From contig BCJJ01000004.1 in assembly GCA_039545355.1 (NCBI GenBank), positions 868,001 to 932,000 on the forward strand: a stretch of DNA of 64,000 bases. Direction: 5' to 3'. This DNA is from Trichosporon coremiiforme. Its lineage: Eukaryota; Basidiomycota; Tremellomycetes; Trichosporonales; Trichosporonaceae. The notes under the pieces were generated by a model that saw only the letters and a program-made list of their open reading frames with translations, did no database searches and was not told the origin of the DNA. The translations under genes were made by a program, and so were the position numbers. Each line of letters starts with the position of its first letter. The stretch's first letter is position 1. Shown one piece after another: positions 34,530 to 46,389 of the stretch.

Positions 34530-36588
34530 ATGTCTCTCACTACTACGGCACCGCTGAGCTTGCCCCCTCACGCTGATAGACACTTCCAGTCGTCCATGTC
34601 CTATCCCCCCACTGAAGACCGCGCTTACCAAGGCTACTACGGCCGTCCGAGCTCAGCACACGGCACCCAGCAACCTCCGGACGCGCCCTCTCCTCAACGA
34701 CTCCACTCTGCCGGTTCTGGTGCGACCTACCCCCGGAACGCCCCTCCTCATTCTCCCTACACTCCGCACGAGGTCGCCCCTCCCGGATCATCCCACGGTT
34801 TGCCACCGCCCGTCACTCCTGTGAATCCTTCTCCCGCTCCCTACCCTCAACAGCAGCAGACTTATCCAGCCATGCCGCCCAACCAGAGCAATCAGGAGAA
34901 CACCTCCCCCAACAACAGCCGCCCAGGCACTGCCGATTACACCCCAGACGGTGCCCCGATTGTCCCCGTCGGTATCAGCGGTGGCAAAATGTTCCGCTGC
35001 CGTGGCTTTGGAGAATGCAACAAGGTGTTCACACGCTCTGAGCACCTTGCTCGCCATGTTCGGTGAGTTCAGGATTGGAATGGAATGAGGCGCTGGCTAC
35101 CCAGTCACGAGGGAAGGGGCTCTGTGCGTCATGGACGACCAACCCCACCCTCGTGCTGTCGTCACCTCAGAGGCCCATGCTGTCCTTCCTCCTTTGTTTT
35201 CGGCACTGACACCTTTCAGCAAACACACCGGCGAGCGTCCATTCCCTTGCCACTGTGGCAAAGCTTTCTCTCGCCTGGACAACCTGCGTCAGCATGCTGC
35301 CACTGTCCATGCAGACCAAACTCAGCTGAACGAGGCCATGCTTGCGCAGCTGGCCCAGGTTCATGCTACTCTCTCGCAGCGTGCCAACCGTGAGCAGCGT
35401 CGCCGTGGCGAGGTTGTTGAGGTGCCGAAGAATGCTGTGGAGCGCCCGCGCGGCGAACGTGGGCCCAAGGGAGGTCCTCCTAACGCTGCCGCCATTCCTC
35501 CCGGACAGCATGCCTACCCGGGCAATGGAGCTCCTGGTTACAACCAGCCCCCGCACCAGTGGGGACCGCCACCTGCCGATCACGGTCGCCCTCGTACCTC
35601 TGGAAGCTGGGTTGAGTACCCCGGCTACGTTGCGGCTCCGGGTAGCGTTGGTAGCGACCAGCACCCGCCCGGTACCGCTGGCTCCGTTGGTTACGGTGAC
35701 GACGCCGGACCCAGCCGGCGTCCCATGTCGGCCACGACCGAACACGCCTATCCTACCTACTACGAGCAAGGACCTCCTGGATCGGCCCACGGTCGGCCTG
35801 CAACTGCTGCTCCACCTGGTACGTCTGGTTCTGACGACTCTGCGCAAGTCGCCCCTCCCTACCGTCCTCTGTCCTCTAGCGGAGCTGCCGGTGGTCACTA
35901 TGCGGAGACTGAACCTCCGTCTTCGGCCCACGGTCATCCTCCTCACTCGCCCATGTACCCTCCCAATGGTGCTGTACCTGGTTCACAGTCGGCTTACCCC
36001 TCAGCGGACCCCAACCTTTACCCGCAAGGACCCGTTCCCGCCGAAGGCTCGCATCCTTATCCTCCCGGACATGATCAGGGAGGCTACGGTCCCCCTCCTC
36101 CCGGATCGTCTGGATCCTACTACTACCCTGGTCAGCAGGGCGGCCATTACTACGGCCAACAGTCACCTGCGGCTCAGGCCCAGGCGACTTTCTCGTCTGT
36201 TCCTCCAGGCACTACACCGACACAGCCGTACCCTCCCGGGTACAACGGTCAGGCTGGTGACTCTCCCTTCCAGTATAAGGCCCCTGGACCGTACCCTGGT
36301 TACCCCGGGTACGACGGAGGACGGAAGCGCCGAGCTGAGGACGACGCCAATGCTGCCGATGGGCGCAAGCACCCTCGTTCCAGCGATGGTGGACCTCCTA
36401 CCGGTGAGTAAACTCGGTGTCATGGTTGGGATCCCTAGTCTGACCGGTATGCAGCCATCTCTGCACTTTTGGGATCTCCCCATCAAGACACTCGATCTCG
36501 CCCCTCAACGGGTGATGTTCCCCCTGCGCCAGTTGGGTCCAACGTTCCGTTCCGTCCCGAAGACGACAAGAAGGCGGAGCAGGCTTAG
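34530..36588 (+). CDS. C2H2 zinc-finger transcription regulator, Usv1/Rgm1 (Usv101) type
   Basis: Three exons (34530-35062, 35220-36403, 36455-36588) sum to 1851 nt, 616 residues. Two adjacent zinc fingers lie across the first intron: [20 protein letters not shown] then [15 protein letters not shown] and [19 protein letters not shown]. This finger pair matches the Usv1/Rgm1 group, including cryptococcal Usv101, a regulator of carbon and cell-surface genes; that role is known for the family and not shown here. The rest is disordered and rich in Pro, Gly, Tyr and Ser. The second finger has Cys-x-Cys spacing instead of Cys-x2-Cys. The start may instead be ATG 34596 ([13 protein letters not shown]), because sequence just before it resembles an intron end. 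The very long upstream region suggests complex control. Confidence 0.8.
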
Positions 36589-38330
36589 ACGTCGCACCGT
36601 CGTCGAGCCTTGCCGTCGCGGCACTGAGCCGCCCATCATCATCAACTGCACACCATCATTCCACCTTCCCCAAACACCCATCCCCACCCCCCACCATGCA
36701 AACAACTCCCACTCAGCCCCTCGAGGCAGCAACAACAATAACCGCATGCGCGTGAATCGCCCCCCGGCTCGGAACAGCGACTCGTCGACAGTCTGAATGT
36801 GTAGCAACCCTGCCTCATTACGCGTGCTGAGCGCGCCTGTTTAAGTTTATCTCGGAAAGCTCCTAGCATTGAGAACGAACGCAAGTGTTATCAGGACGTT
36901 TTATCAATCTCACTGGACCGCCCAGAGGTTTGTTTAGTTTTCTCTTTTGTCTCTAAGATTCGTATTTTCGCGACAGCCGGTTATAAAGTACAGCAAGAAG
37001 GTGTTAATAGCGTAGCTGCGTGAATGGCAAGCAACCCTGCTTGCCGTTCCGTAGACTTCAGTGCCTAAGCCGTCGACGTGCCCAGGTTTCGAATGCAGAT
37101 TGTGATCGTGAACAGTGAACGGTTCTGGGGTGGGTGCGGGTGCGGAACCATGCATATCCGGAGATACAAAGCTGATGGTGTCGATCGGTGCGGATCCGGT
37201 GTCTGACTGTCTGAGACGGGGAGAGCGATCCGATCGACAGTGATCAGAAGTAGTCGTCGGTACCTGGTTTAAGATATTAACGGAGATCGAGCGAGATCGC
37301 AAGAGCGGCAATGGCAATAAGGAACACACTCGAGTCGGATCGCGTGGAGCGAGGTGGAGTGGGGTGGAGCCGCCGCAAGCGAAGGAGGGGGCTCACCCTG
37401 CAGATCACGAAAGCAAGGTCCGAACCCCCGAAGGATCCGAGGGACCGAGGGGCCCGAGGGGCCCGAGGAATTAGCTCATAGACTGGGAAGTGCTGGAGCT
37501 CTGGAGGGCTGGAGGCTGGTCAAACAAGGGACCCGGGGGCGGACAGGCAAGTGGGGCCATGAGCCATGAAGAGTGGGTCGGGCCATGCTTGGGTCAGGAC
37601 GCAGCCACGGCTGTCTGCATTGCGTGTGCGTCGCTCGTGCTCGTGGCTCCCAGACTCGTGGCTCGTGGCTCCTGCCTAGCTCATGGCTCGGTCGGGTGGT
37701 GGAATGCAGACGGAGCACGGTTAGTGGGACTCCACGACTCCGCGACCCAGCAACACGGTCATAATTGAAGCATTCCGCGTAGCTTTGCTTATTGTCCGCG
37801 GAGTGGGAGAGAAGGTCCCACCCATCCCAGCATCCCCATTGTCCAACGCATTGCGCGGTTGTGTGTGGCACGGAGAGGGCATGGTGCTTGACGCCCCTGT
37901 GGCTCTCTCGCCGCGCGTGAAGTCGTGCACACACAATCAGCGGGGGCGACAAGTGAGCCAGAGCCAAGGTAGCTCAAGACATGTCCTGACCTCCAGAATG
38001 ACGAATGGAACGGCCAGAACGAACCGCTCAATGGCAAGGCACATGGAGTACGAGCCGCGCTGACCCCGATACGATGTTGGCGTGCGACGCTCAGCTTAGG
38101 GATAATGGTCGTGTCGCCTCCGGCGTTGGCATTGGCAGTAGCGAGGGTCCGTGGCAGGCCGAGGTCCACAGACAATCTCGATGCTCCACACAACCAGTGG
38201 CAGCGTCACTCCGCCTATAGTGGCCGCCCGACTCAGAGCTCCGCAACCCAAAGCCCAAACATAAAGCTACATAAACCGTGAATATAAACTGCTACAACGC
38301 CACTGCCAACTGGAAGAAGAAGCTAGCAAA
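36589..38330. other. Intergenic, 1.7 kb between convergent gene ends
   Basis: Lies between the 3' ends of the zinc-finger gene and the broken hydrolase. It includes a short GAGGGGCCC/CGAGG repeat near 37440-37470 and a GTGGAGCGAGG-type repeat near 37345. No protein-like ORF recognised. Confidence 0.5.
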
Positions 38331-39110
38331 TCAAGCAATAGTCCCCGCCTCTTTGGCAACCTGGAGCACAAACTCCTGCACGTACCGATTCAGTGCGCGC
38401 AATCCCTCCTCCTCGATAGTATAGTGCTCCGCCCCCGGGAGAGTCTTCCTCTCGGCCCTAACCCCGTCAATCTTATCAAGGAACAGTTCGCTGTACTCGA
38501 GCGGCGTCCAGCGGTCCTTCTCCGGCTGCGTCAGGAGGATGGGGCAGACATTGAAATCCTCCGGCGCGATCTTGGGCACGTAGTTGGCATATGTCGCGAG
38601 GAACTTGAGTGGCACGCTGTTGCCTACGCTCGTCGTGTCGCGGAAGAAGTCCTTGAGGGTTGGCTTGTCGTTCACGAGCGCCCACATCTTGCTCACTGCT
38701 GCCATGGGGATTCGGAGGGCGGAGAGACCAGGGGGTTGGGGTATCGGTCCAAGTGGATCTTGTGGCCGGACCAGTCCCACCATTCCTCGCTGGGCAGGAT
38801 TGCGTCGGTGAGCTGGTGTTCGGTGGGAAGGTGGGACTGGATCACTCTCCATACTTTCTGGTCCGCATAGCCGGGAGGGTCGGAGGTGTTGCCCTTCTTT
38901 CCAGATAGGGAGAGCCTGGGTGAGGGGCTGATGGGGGCAGCGGGCGGGTCGGTCGACTCGCGGGGTGGCTCGCCGACCTTCGCCTCGACGGGCGCGCCGG
39001 TGGCGGCGGACGCGCCCGCAATAAACGGCACAAGGTTTCGGAGACACTTGTTCTTCTGCGGCGGGGACGGGATGCCGGGAGGTGGCGACTGTGTGCGGGT
39101 CATTATGTTC
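38331..39110 (-). pseudogene. Broken alpha/beta-hydrolase-like gene (frameshift, catalytic half missing)
   Basis: Two frames both look genuine and follow one another. Upstream frame: MTRTQSPPPGIPSPPQ ... KVWRVIQSHLPTEHQLTDAI LPSEEWWDWSGHKIHLDRYP. Downstream frame: ALRIPMAAVSKMWALVND, then NVCPILLTQPEKDRWTPLEY and GAEHYTIEEEGLRALNRYV to the stop at 38331. The downstream part resembles the C-terminal part of an alpha/beta hydrolase, with the acid region (QPEKDRWTPL) and the catalytic-type histidine (GAEHYTIEE). The switch from LVS to ALRIP near 38725-38745 needs a shift of one or two bases, and no splice sites fit. No HG-oxyanion or G-x-S-x-G nucleophile motif occurs upstream. I infer a decayed gene; a reading error plus a very divergent N-terminus is possible. 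Confidence 0.5.
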
Positions 39111-39439
39111 CGTGATCTCGGGACGTGGGAGGGCGGAGAAGAGAGAGAGTTACACAAAAAAAAAACGATGACGAGGTTGACGAGGCGGCCCGCGGGGTTG
39201 CTCTCAATGCCGTCCGCAACGGGCTTGACACTATCTGCAAACAGTATACATAGTTGGGCATGGTATGGCATGGTGGGACATGGTGTGGCATGGTGGATGC
39301 ATGACACAGGCCGTGTCGACGTACGCCTGCTTGTGGGGCACCCGGCAACGTCCGCGGCACCTAGTGGCTAGACTACGGGCAGCTCCGCTGGATCCAACCT
39401 CGGTAGTCTTCATTTGGGTGAACTCTCATGCCGGTGAAA
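39111..39439. other. Short intergenic region with a poly-A run and a repeat
   Basis: Contains a ten-A run near 39154 and a CATGG-type repeat. The frame SVKPVADGIESNPAGRLVNL on the - strand (about 39235-39175) is protein-like and may be another remnant of the broken hydrolase locus. Confidence 0.4.
39258..39299. repeat. CATGGTRTGG short tandem repeat
   Basis: Imperfect copies of GGCATGGTATGGCATGGTGGGACATGG-type units upstream of the broken hydrolase. Confidence 0.7.
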
Positions 39440-41492
39440 CTATTGGCGGCGCCATTCTGCGTCCCAGTCCTCGTCCTCTTCCACCGGCATGGGGCGAGGC
39501 GGGAGCACAGGCTCTGCAGCCTGCTGCAGGGCACGCATGTAGCGCGGCACGTACGTGTTCTGCTGGACTGGGACTTGGCTGGTCACGCGGCTCTGCGAGA
39601 GCGGCGTCGGCTCCCACGTCGTCACCTTTGCGCCGCCGGTGTAGCTCGTGCGCCCCGGAGCCAGCGTCAGGCGCCGCTTGCCCCCGTTCGAAGGGTAGGT
39701 GGGCTTGGGCTGGTACAGTCCGATGTACGAGTGACCCGTCCTCACGCCGGGATGGGACTGGGTGAGGGGCTGAGGTTGGTCGGAGGAATGTGTGGCACGG
39801 GACTGCTGAAGCTGATGAGGTTGGATGGCACGCGGGCGGATGACTTGGGCTGGAGAGGAGAACTTCGGAGTCAGGTTCTGCGACACAGGCATAGCGGTAA
39901 AGGAGGGATGAGCCACGGAGCAGAACGGGAGGGGACCGCTGTGAGTCGGAGAGCCGGTGGAAGCGAAGGCAGGGGGAAGTGGCACACGGGCAACGGCAGC
40001 ATGGGGATGAGGTTGGCGGCTTGGAGCGGCAGCGCGTGTGAGACTGGCATTGGAATGAGATGTGGGTTGGCTTGAGAGATGAGTGCTGAGATGGTTACGA
40101 GAAGTGGTTTCGGCAGAGGCACAGCCACCTCGGAAGCGGAACTCGGCGAGACGCTTCGAGGTAGGGACTGGCGCAGGCGAAGGGTAGGAGGCATGTAGCA
40201 GCAACTCTGTCGGTTCTGCAATGTCAGCTTGAGTAACGTATGCAAGAAACTGCGCTGATACTTACCGTCGTACGCTTGCCGTCGGCTTTGGTGGTTGGAA
40301 TCGCGATGAGGTTCAGGTTCACAGTTATCCTGCTCGTGCAGACTGTATCTCTGAGGTAGCTGCGCAGCCATGTCCTCGAGCAGCTGGATGTGCTGGGGAC
40401 GTCCCTCTGGCGTGGACTCCCGTTCAACGCGCCGCACAGTGGAGGGCGTCTTCAGAGTTGTCACTGCACTGGAGGCATAACCGCTGGCACTCGGTTGCAC
40501 AAGAGGTGGGGGCGGCGTCTCAGGTGGCTGCAATGCCTCGACCTCCTCGGATTGAACGTCGTCCTGTTCGATAGGCGGCGGGCTGGACGCGGTGTACGGC
40601 CGCTCGACGACGGAGGAGGAGGGCCACGGCGACGCTGCGCGCGCGAGCCGCTGCTGTAGGGAAGGGATAGACGAGTCCGAGCTTCTGGAGGACTTTGATG
40701 AAGCATCTTGAGACTGAGACGGTCCAGCCTTGCGTGTGGTACGGATCACTCGAGCACCGTGCCCTGAGACGATGAGGTTGATGTCGGGCTCAGGCTTCTC
40801 GGCCTTGGTGGGAAGAGATCGCTGTCTGGCAAGACCCGCTATAATCGGAAAGTTTCTGCTCTCGTCCGAGTCCCGGGCTGGATGTCAGTTCGGCAAAGGC
40901 AGAGGCCCAACTCACGCAGTCGGTGGAACGAGATGTCGTCGTCAGCCTTCTTCTTCGGCGCTTTCGCAATCTTCTTCACGGTGGATGTCGAGTACTTATA
41001 CTGAGTTGTGTTTTTCAAGGAGATGTTTGCGTCACGAGACAGGCGAGTGCCGCCGATCTGCTTGCAGGTCCCATCATCGTCAGCCTTCCTTTTCGGCTTT
41101 ATAACGGGAGGGATCGATTCGCCTTTCCCATTACTCCACCCCTTCTTCCGCTCGAACACGTCCTCTGGCACGGACGCCTGCGCCTTCCTCGCACTCGCAG
41201 GGCGCACATTCCCCGCAGGTCTGATGTTGCCGCCCGCCGATGAGGTCTTCCCCTTTCTCTTCTGGGCAGCGGATCTCTTCTTCGACAGGGAAAACGGATT
41301 CGCGTCGGGCACGATGGCCGTGTCCTCGCGGGTGCTGAGGTCGAGCCGCCTGTTGAGGTTGGCAGAGCGTTGAAAGGCGGCAGCAGTGGCGTTGTCATCG
41401 TCGTCAGAGCCTGGATTGTCCCGATACACTGGACTTGACGGCGGTGAGGGGGAAGGGGAAATGAAGGACTTGGACCAATTTCGTGCCCCCAT
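39440..41492 (-). CDS. Unrecognised largely disordered protein
   Basis: Start at ATG 41490-41492 (MGARNWSKSFISPSPSPPSS), stop 39440-39442 (VEEDEDWDAEWRRQ). Two introns are visible: one near 40911-40876 (HRL to PRDSDESRNFPIIAGLARQR) and one of 50 nt ending CTGACATTGCAG near 40217. The protein is rich in Ser, Pro, Arg and Lys, with several basic clusters (SLSKKRSAAQKRKGK, VKKIAKAPKKKADDD) that could be nuclear signals. A more ordered C-terminal part includes GVRTGHSYIGLYQPKPTYP and TYVPRYMRALQQA. No membrane segment or enzyme motif. I do not recognise it; a nuclear or chromosomal protein is only a guess. Shares a divergent promoter with TAF5. Confidence 0.6.
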
Positions 41493-41895
41493 GGTGCCGC
41501 CCACAAGCGAAGGTCTAGCAGCGGTAGTGAGTGATGGAGTGACTGTGGCGGACTTACCGTGGTAGCTGCGTACTTCTGGAGACGGTGGTGATGAAGACGT
41601 GAGGTTGGAGCAGGTTGTTTATGCACTGCAAACGAGGGGCGCTCGCCAATCACCTGCACACGTATGATCGCGTCTGACGGAGCGAGGAAGACACTCTGAA
41701 GCACCACCTGTGCCACACCACCGTCGATGACCGAGTCACGTGACTTTGACCTCAACCGCGTCCACCATGCGACCGACTAAAGTGGATTGTTGTCAACTTC
41801 GATTCACACCTTTGCTGACCTCCATCCACGCTCATCAACCCGGCTCAAGAGCTGTTCATACCCTCGAGGGCGACCACTGATACGCCGAGCCCGTC
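41493..41895. promoter_or_regulatory. Divergent promoter region with an E-box-type palindrome
   Basis: About 400 bp between the opposed starts of the unknown disordered protein and TAF5. It holds the palindrome at 41735-41744. Confidence 0.5.
41735..41744. promoter_or_regulatory. GTCACGTGAC palindrome (E-box / Cbf1-type site)
   Basis: Perfect 10-bp palindrome with CACGTG core, 150 bp before the TAF5 start. In fungi this core is bound by bHLH proteins such as Cbf1. Binding here is inferred only from sequence. A second CACGTG lies at 54156-54161 upstream of the RCC1-PHD gene. Confidence 0.45.
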
Positions 41896-44540
41896 ATGTC
41901 CGACTCTCCCACCCAGCCAGCGGGCCAAAGCAGTGGGATGCCGCGTGCCGAGCCTCAGAACCTCCCGCCGGCCGTGATGGAGTTCCTGCAACAACATGGA
42001 TACGACAAGATCCTCCAGGCTCTGCAGGCCGAAATGCAGAGCCGAGGAGCCGAAGGGAAAGAGGCGGATGGCGCACCGGCCGAAGGTGCCGCTGCAGGCG
42101 AGGCTGCTCCGGCTGCTCCGGCCGCTGCTGCTGCCGCAGCTGCTCCTGGAGCGGAGGCGATCTTCAGAGCTCCCGAGCCGATCGCGCTCGACAACATGGT
42201 CAAGAGAAACATCCCCCAGGCGACAACGGTGTCTGTGTCAACGATGTCTGACAAGATCACTCCCGACTTCATCGCGCAGGCGAAGTACGTCATTGACCAG
42301 CTCCAGACGCGCCTCGAAGCTGCAAACGCGGACGAGGAAGCTGGAAAGCCTCCACAGAACCCTGGCGCTTTCATCGACCCGTCGGACCGTGTAGAGGGAT
42401 ACAAGAGGTACAGGAGATGGGTATCGGAGGGGTTGGATCTCTGGAGGGTGAGCTTTTCTCGCGGTTGATTGAGCTAACCTCAGTTTGAACTCGACAATGT
42501 CTCGTTCCCATTGTTCGCGCACACATTCCTGGACTTAATCGACTTCGGATTCACAGATGCTGGTACGTGAGAACGTGTGATATGTGGCTGACGTCTCCAG
42601 CTCTACAGTTTTTCAAGGAGCACTCGGAGCACCACAAGGTTTACCACCCCTCTGAGCTGTCGTACCTCTCTGCCATCTCTGCCCCTCACCAGGTTCTCCT
42701 CGACCCGTACTGCAAGCGACTGCGATCAGAGCGGTATCAGGTGCCCATGTCGAGGAATTCGTACGCCCTGCTTATCCAGTGGCTTTCGGGAGCCAGCTTG
42801 GACGAGGAGTGGGAAGCTGGCCTGCATAGCGTGCCCGGCCGAGCCAAGGAGGCGATTCGCGCCATTGTCAACTCGCGTATCGACATCAAGGTGTCGGACT
42901 CGTCGATGCCGCTGGACAAGATTGCGATTGCGTCGTCGAGCGGTCTTCTTGCCAGCATCCTCCCGCCCGGGCAGTCACCTGAGAAGTTCAACTCGCAGAC
43001 GTCGCTCAAGCTCGGTGCCCCTCACATGCTGGAGAAGCTGCGGGAAGAGGTCATCAGAGTCATCCGGGAAGAGGATGAGGCAGCTGAGGGCGGCGAGGGT
43101 GGGTTGGCGAACGGACACGCGAATGGAGTCGATGCCAATGGGGACGTGGAGATGGGCGACTCGCGGGAGCCTGGAGCGATGTCGCCATCGAAGAAGATCA
43201 AGATGGAGCTGGACGAGAGCCGGGATCCTGACCTTGTGCGACCAGACCCTTCAGAGACGCTTCCGCCGCAACCGACGTTCTACAAGGTTACGGACGTGAA
43301 GCGCGAGGTCGAGGCTGTGCGGGACAAGCGGAAGATGATCCGTCTAGGACCGAAGCCGGAGGAGGCGGAGGGCTCGCCGGTGCTGCCCAGTATCGTAGCG
43401 TTCACGATGTTTGACGGAGGAGAGAATGTCTCATCAGTGACGTTCTCGCCAGACTCGTCGCTCATTGCGGCTGGTTCGTCGGAGAGCTGCATCCGGCTGT
43501 GGAGTCTGAAGAACGAGAAGCTGAAGGCTAAGTCGCTGGACCCCAACACCGGCAAGCTCGTCGAGGACGAGGGACTGGCGATGCGCAAATTAATCGGCCA
43601 CTCTGGACCAGTATACGGCTTGTCGTTCGACCCGATCTCGGGCAGTGGAGGGCCACCACACGCTCTCCTGTCGTCAGCTCAGGACGGCACCGTCCGACTT
43701 TGGTCGATGGACACGTACTCCAATCTCGTCGTGTACCGAGGGCACGGACGAGAGCCAGTGTGGGATGTCGAGTGGGGACCGATGGGCGTCTACTTCGCGT
43801 CGGGAAGTCGGGACCGAACAGCGCGGCTCTGGAGCTCTGACAGGGTGACGCCGCTACGAATGTACACGGGACATCTGTCCGACGTCAACGTAAGTTACGC
43901 CTTCTGCTGTCTTAACTAACCACAGTGCGTCAAGTTTCACCCGAACTCGCTGTACCTCGCGACTGGCTCGAGTGACAACTCCTGCCGACTGTGGGACGTG
44001 CAGCGTGGCTCGTGCATCCGCCTCTTCCTTGGACACACGGATGCGGTGACGACGATGGCGATCTCGCCTGACGGACGGACGCTTGCGTCAGCCGGCCTCG
44101 ACGCGAGCATCTACCTGTGGGACCTCGGTTCGGCGCGACCAATCAAGAAGATGACGGGCCACACTGCGCCGATTGAGTCGCTTTCGTTCAGCGCCGAGTC
44201 GAGCGTCCTCGTCTCGGGCTCGCTCGACTGCACCGTGCGCTGCTGGGACGTGAAGAGCGCGGGCGGTCCCCGCTCCAGTGGCATGGATGGCCGCCGCTCG
44301 GGTGCCGACTTAACCAGCGGTGCCGCGGGTACGTTACCCATGGGTCCCGGCGAGATGAACTGGGAGGACATGAACCAGACGTAAGTTGTAGACCTGGGAA
44401 GCTTCAACTGACAATTCAGCGCCGATCTGCTCTCGACGTTCCACACCAAGCGCACGCCGATTCTCACGACGCACTACACGCCGCGCAACCTGTGCATGGT
44501 CGCGGGCTCCTTTGTGCCTCCGGCGAACAAGGCGGCGTAA
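41896..44540 (+). CDS. TAF5: TFIID/SAGA subunit TAF5 (LisH, TAF5 N-terminal domain, WD40 repeats)
   Basis: ATG 41896-41898 to TAA 44538-44540, with introns near 42448, 42562, 43889 and 44382. A LisH-like helix pair opens the protein (VMEFLQQHGYDKILQALQAE), then an Ala-rich linker. The TAF5 NTD2 domain follows (RYRRWVSEGLDLWR, FELDNVSFPLFAHTFLDLI, then ALQFFKEHSEHHKVYHPSEL). An acidic linker leads to WD40 repeats from about 43410: FSPDSSLIAAGSSESCIRLW, LSSAQDGTVRLWS, FASGSRDRTARLWS, LATGSSDNSCRLWD, LASAGLDASIYLWD and LVSGSLDCTVRCWD. This is a scaffold shared by TFIID and SAGA in RNA polymerase II initiation. Converges on RTT109, about 130 bp between stops. Confidence 0.93.
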
Positions 44541-44672
44541 CCTCCCCAACAGCAGCAGACGGCAGATGATGATCTACTAGAGTAGACTTATGCATAGTTG
44601 TACAGGTGGCTACAGATCCCCTAATTCCTTGACCCCTTTCTAAATCGTTCTTCTACTTTCTACTTTCTACTT

Positions 44673-46389
44673 CTACTTTTTCTTCTTGCGCGGCTGGAGC
44701 ATGGTCACGGTCTCCTCCTTGCGCTTCTGCTCGCGATGGACGCCCTGCTTGGCCGCCACCGAGCCGAAACACGCCTCCCACCCCTTCTCGCCGATGGCGT
44801 CCTTGACGAGCGACTTGGTCGTTTGCGACCAGAAAGTAGTGCCGCTGCTCGCCAGCTGCCGGTTGCCGAAATCCGTGTTCAGCATCGAGGTTAGGATACG
44901 CTCAACGAGCGCTGGCGGGAGTGTGTGTGCGTCCTTGCCAGAGGCCGGGGGTTTGCTGCTATCCGTGCTCTCCGGCTTGGACTCGGGCTTAGACTCGGCA
45001 GCGAGCTGCTGAGCCTCAGCGGCCGCAACGAACGAAGAGGCGTCCCCGCCCTCAGGATCCGGCACGACGAGGACGTGGAAGAAGCCCGTCACGTCGCCAC
45101 TGGCGCACTCCTGACGGAAACCCATGCGCTCCCAGAACTCGTCGGTCGGTACCTTCTCGAGCGCCGCGTACGCTTTGCGGCGCTCCTCCTCCTCAGCCTC
45201 GGTCTCGCGCTCTTTCCGCGACAGTTTTGCCTTCTCCTTCTCCTTCTCGTCCTTCGGCTCGCCATTCTCCCCCTTCTCACCCTCGGCGCCGTCCTTCGGT
45301 CCATCCGTCGAGTTATCGGCAGGCTTGACACTCGCCTGAGACGATCGCCGCCGCTCGCGCACGGAGTACGGCTCCTTGTCGAGAGCGTCGTCGACGAGTT
45401 CCTCGAGGAAGCGCGTCTTCGGGTCGTCGGGCAGAGAGGGGATGAGGGTTGCAAGCGACGTACCGGGGAGAATGCGGTGCGTGAACGGCGGCTTGTAGTC
45501 CCACTTCACGCCTGCAGGTAGGGTCGACGAGGCAGGGAGCATGCCCCGTGCCTCGGCTGCCGAATACGACGGCAGGAGATACGACAGCTCGACCTGTCTG
45601 GGCTTGACCTCCGGTCCGGTCTTGGCCTCGATAACCTTGGTCGCGGCATCTTCGAAGACGCGCTTCCACCATCCGCAAAGACCAAGGCCGCCGAGCACTC
45701 GCTTGCCGCCGCCCTCGACCGAGTTCGGGAAGAGATACTGCCCCTGCGCCCTTGCGAAGAGGGTTGCTGCAACGGTTCCAGGTCCCTCGAGGAAGTAGCC
45801 GATAAAGGTCGAGGCTAGGACGCGCGTCAGTGGGCCGCACGCCGAGGCGTATCCCGACGAGTCGACCTTGGAGATGTACACGAGTTCAGCGGCCGAGTTC
45901 GGGAGCGTGTACACATGTGCGCTGATCGCGGCTGCGAGCACTTTGCTGCCATTGTTGCTGTCCTTTGCGCCCTCGGTTCCGTTCGCACTCCACTCGCCCT
46001 CCGTGGTCGTCGCATTGGCGGTACCAGCATCGTCGGGAAGAGCGGGTAGTCCGCAGCTCACGACAACGAGGTACTCGCGGTCGACGCAGCGGACGGCAGC
46101 GCTCGGCGCATGCGGGAAGATCTCGGTTGTGCGCTTCGGGGCGGACTGGAGAACGACTAGGTCGAGGGGTACCGTGTTCGGAAGCGTCTGCAGTGCCGAG
46201 AGCAGAGTGTCGCGCAAACTGGGGTTAGCTAAACCACAAGAGGGCAGCTTGTCTCTCCCCGCCTCCCCTTGACAAGCCCTTGATCGGCAAAGGGGCGCTG
46301 TAACGAGCTGGGTAACGGGCTCCCAGATATGACCCAGAGTGCCAGAGAGCGGCAAATGGAGCAAGAAGCACTCACGAAGGCCGCGACAT
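44673..46389 (-). CDS. RTT109: Histone H3 lysine-56 acetyltransferase Rtt109
   Basis: Two exons, 46389-46376 (14 nt, MSRPS) and 46218-44673, sum to 1560 nt, 519 residues. The intron ends TTTAGCTAACCCCAG. Family landmarks: LRDTLLSALQTLP at the start; AHVYTLPNSAAELVYISKVD with DSSGYASACGP; LFARAQGQYLFPNSVEGGGK followed by the conserved LCGWWKRVFED; then a charged Lys/Glu insert; WERMGFRQECASGDVTGFFH; and a basic tail LQPRKKKK. With Vps75/Asf1, Rtt109 acetylates H3K56 on new histones in S phase. Rtt109 is fungal-specific, which supports the fungal origin of the window. Confidence 0.9.

Noticed and set aside
35342..36796. 484-codon open frame on + overlapping the zinc-finger gene
   Set aside because: Shadow of the Pro/Gly/Tyr-rich exon in another frame; it lacks the fingers.
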